Source: Bdellovibrionales bacterium CG12_big_fil_rev_8_21_14_0_65_38_15 (GTDB taxonomy: Bacteria; Bdellovibrionota; Bacteriovoracia; Bacteriovoracales; Bacteriovoracaceae). From it: a stretch of 52,379 nt of DNA. A program made the translations under genes and the position numbers. Positions 51,983-52,379 of the stretch are shown here, piece by piece. The notes under the pieces are model-generated. The model saw only the letters and a list, made by a program, of their open reading frames with translations, had not been told where the DNA came from and ran no database searches. The stretch lies in assembly GCA_002787775.1 (NCBI GenBank), contig PCUW01000009.1, positions 25,935-78,313 on the forward strand. The letters run 5' to 3'. The number at the start of each line of letters is the position of its first letter. The first letter of the stretch is position 1.

Positions 51983-52379
51983 AGCGGTGCCCCAGTAAAG
52001 GCTTGCGTAAAGTAATCAGCTGCCAAGCCATATGCTCCTATTGCTCCAGCTCCAAAACCAAAAGTGGTCCCAATAGTTGCTGCAGATGAAAATGCAACCG
52101 CAGCCAGAGCATTACCAGCCAACAAGGCTCCTGTTCCAAGTAAAAAGGCATTTGCATCCTGTATGTTTAACCCTGCAACAATACCAACCCCAATAGCGAT
52201 ACCAATACCAACGAAATTACCTGTAGTGTCAATTTTATTAATTGGATCATTTTTAACATAGCGATATAAGTTCCCGTCCCCACCATCAAATCGGATAGGA
52301 TCTTTTGAAGTCCAGCGACCTGTTTGTGGGTCGTAGTCGCGGGCACCAAAGCGAATTAAATCAGTATCACGATCAGTTA
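51973..52379 (-). CDS. Rhs-family protein, C-terminal part (runs off the window)
   Basis: The frame is open from the window edge to a TAA at 51973-51975; the start lies beyond 52379. The visible 134 residues begin near [20 protein letters not shown], the Rhs core signature, followed by [18 protein letters not shown]. The variable tip after DTTG is about 83 residues, dominated by Gly, Ala and hydrophobic residues ([34 protein letters not shown]) and ends GAPLCK. Rhs proteins are secreted shells whose tip is a toxin. This tip may act on membranes. The DTTG replaces the more usual DPxG. Confidence 0.85.
   Translation of the reverse strand, partial: TDRDTDLIRFGARDYDPQTGRWTSKDPIRFDGGDGNLYRYVKNDPINKIDTTGNFVGIGIAIGVGIVAGLNIQDANAFLLGTGALLAGNALAAVAFSSAATIGTTFGFGAGAIGAYGLAADYFTQAFTGAPLCK

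Overview
The window looks like a low-GC, very compact Gram-negative chromosome. Gram-negative traits are a complete KDO supply operon, TolC and RND efflux parts, many Lpp-type lipoproteins and a Tat-exported PhoX. The abundance of secreted FecR-like, Sel1-like and unassigned periplasmic proteins, the AmpG permease and the general protein style suggest the Bdellovibrionota, possibly the Bacteriovorax/Halobacteriovorax group. That placement is an inference from protein style; the window has no rRNA gene or other decisive marker. I see no tRNA, rRNA, CRISPR array, integrase or transposase.

Positions 1-44161 are ordinary chromosomal backbone with tightly packed operons. On the left are a secreted protein, a ferredoxin, phosphoglucomutase/phosphomannomutase with queC, two secreted proteins of unknown role, clpP, and a secreted protein with a C-terminal His-Cys signature recalling clan CD (caspase-fold) peptidases. 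Next comes a minus-strand operon of dnaE, a secreted protein, a FlgT/TolB-like lipoprotein, pyrD and a DUF2298 (YYY family) membrane protein. The middle holds an orphan RND pump whose 3' end overlaps a convergent FecR-like gene, a PhoX-type protein, and a three-gene operon (HExxH secreted protein, small anchored protein, HAD-like protein). It continues with AmpG, guaB-guaA with a 2OG-Fe(II) oxygenase, a TPR lipoprotein with a FecR-like protein, a BtuF-like binding protein, a DsbD-like protein and a Kazal-like lipoprotein. The backbone ends with the operon kdsB-pyrG-kdsA-kdsC-DUF493-gpsA, then a TolC-family protein and purB. Coding density is so high that six convergent gene pairs overlap at their 3' ends.

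Positions 44162-52379 are different. They are visibly AT-richer and hold small, mostly membrane-protein ORFs, nearly all on the minus strand. At the right edge a large Rhs-family gene runs into the window and ends at 51973, overlapping a small two-helix membrane protein. Further along are two more displaced Rhs 3' tips, one frameshifted and one short. Each is followed by a small gene in the position normally held by an immunity gene. Between the small genes are four same-direction copies of a roughly 48-62 bp repeat. A plus-strand pair (nucleotidyltransferase-like plus unknown partner) interrupts the array. I read this region as an Rhs toxin-tip and immunity-gene reservoir. This is the most likely place in the window for undescribed toxin, immunity or defence modules.
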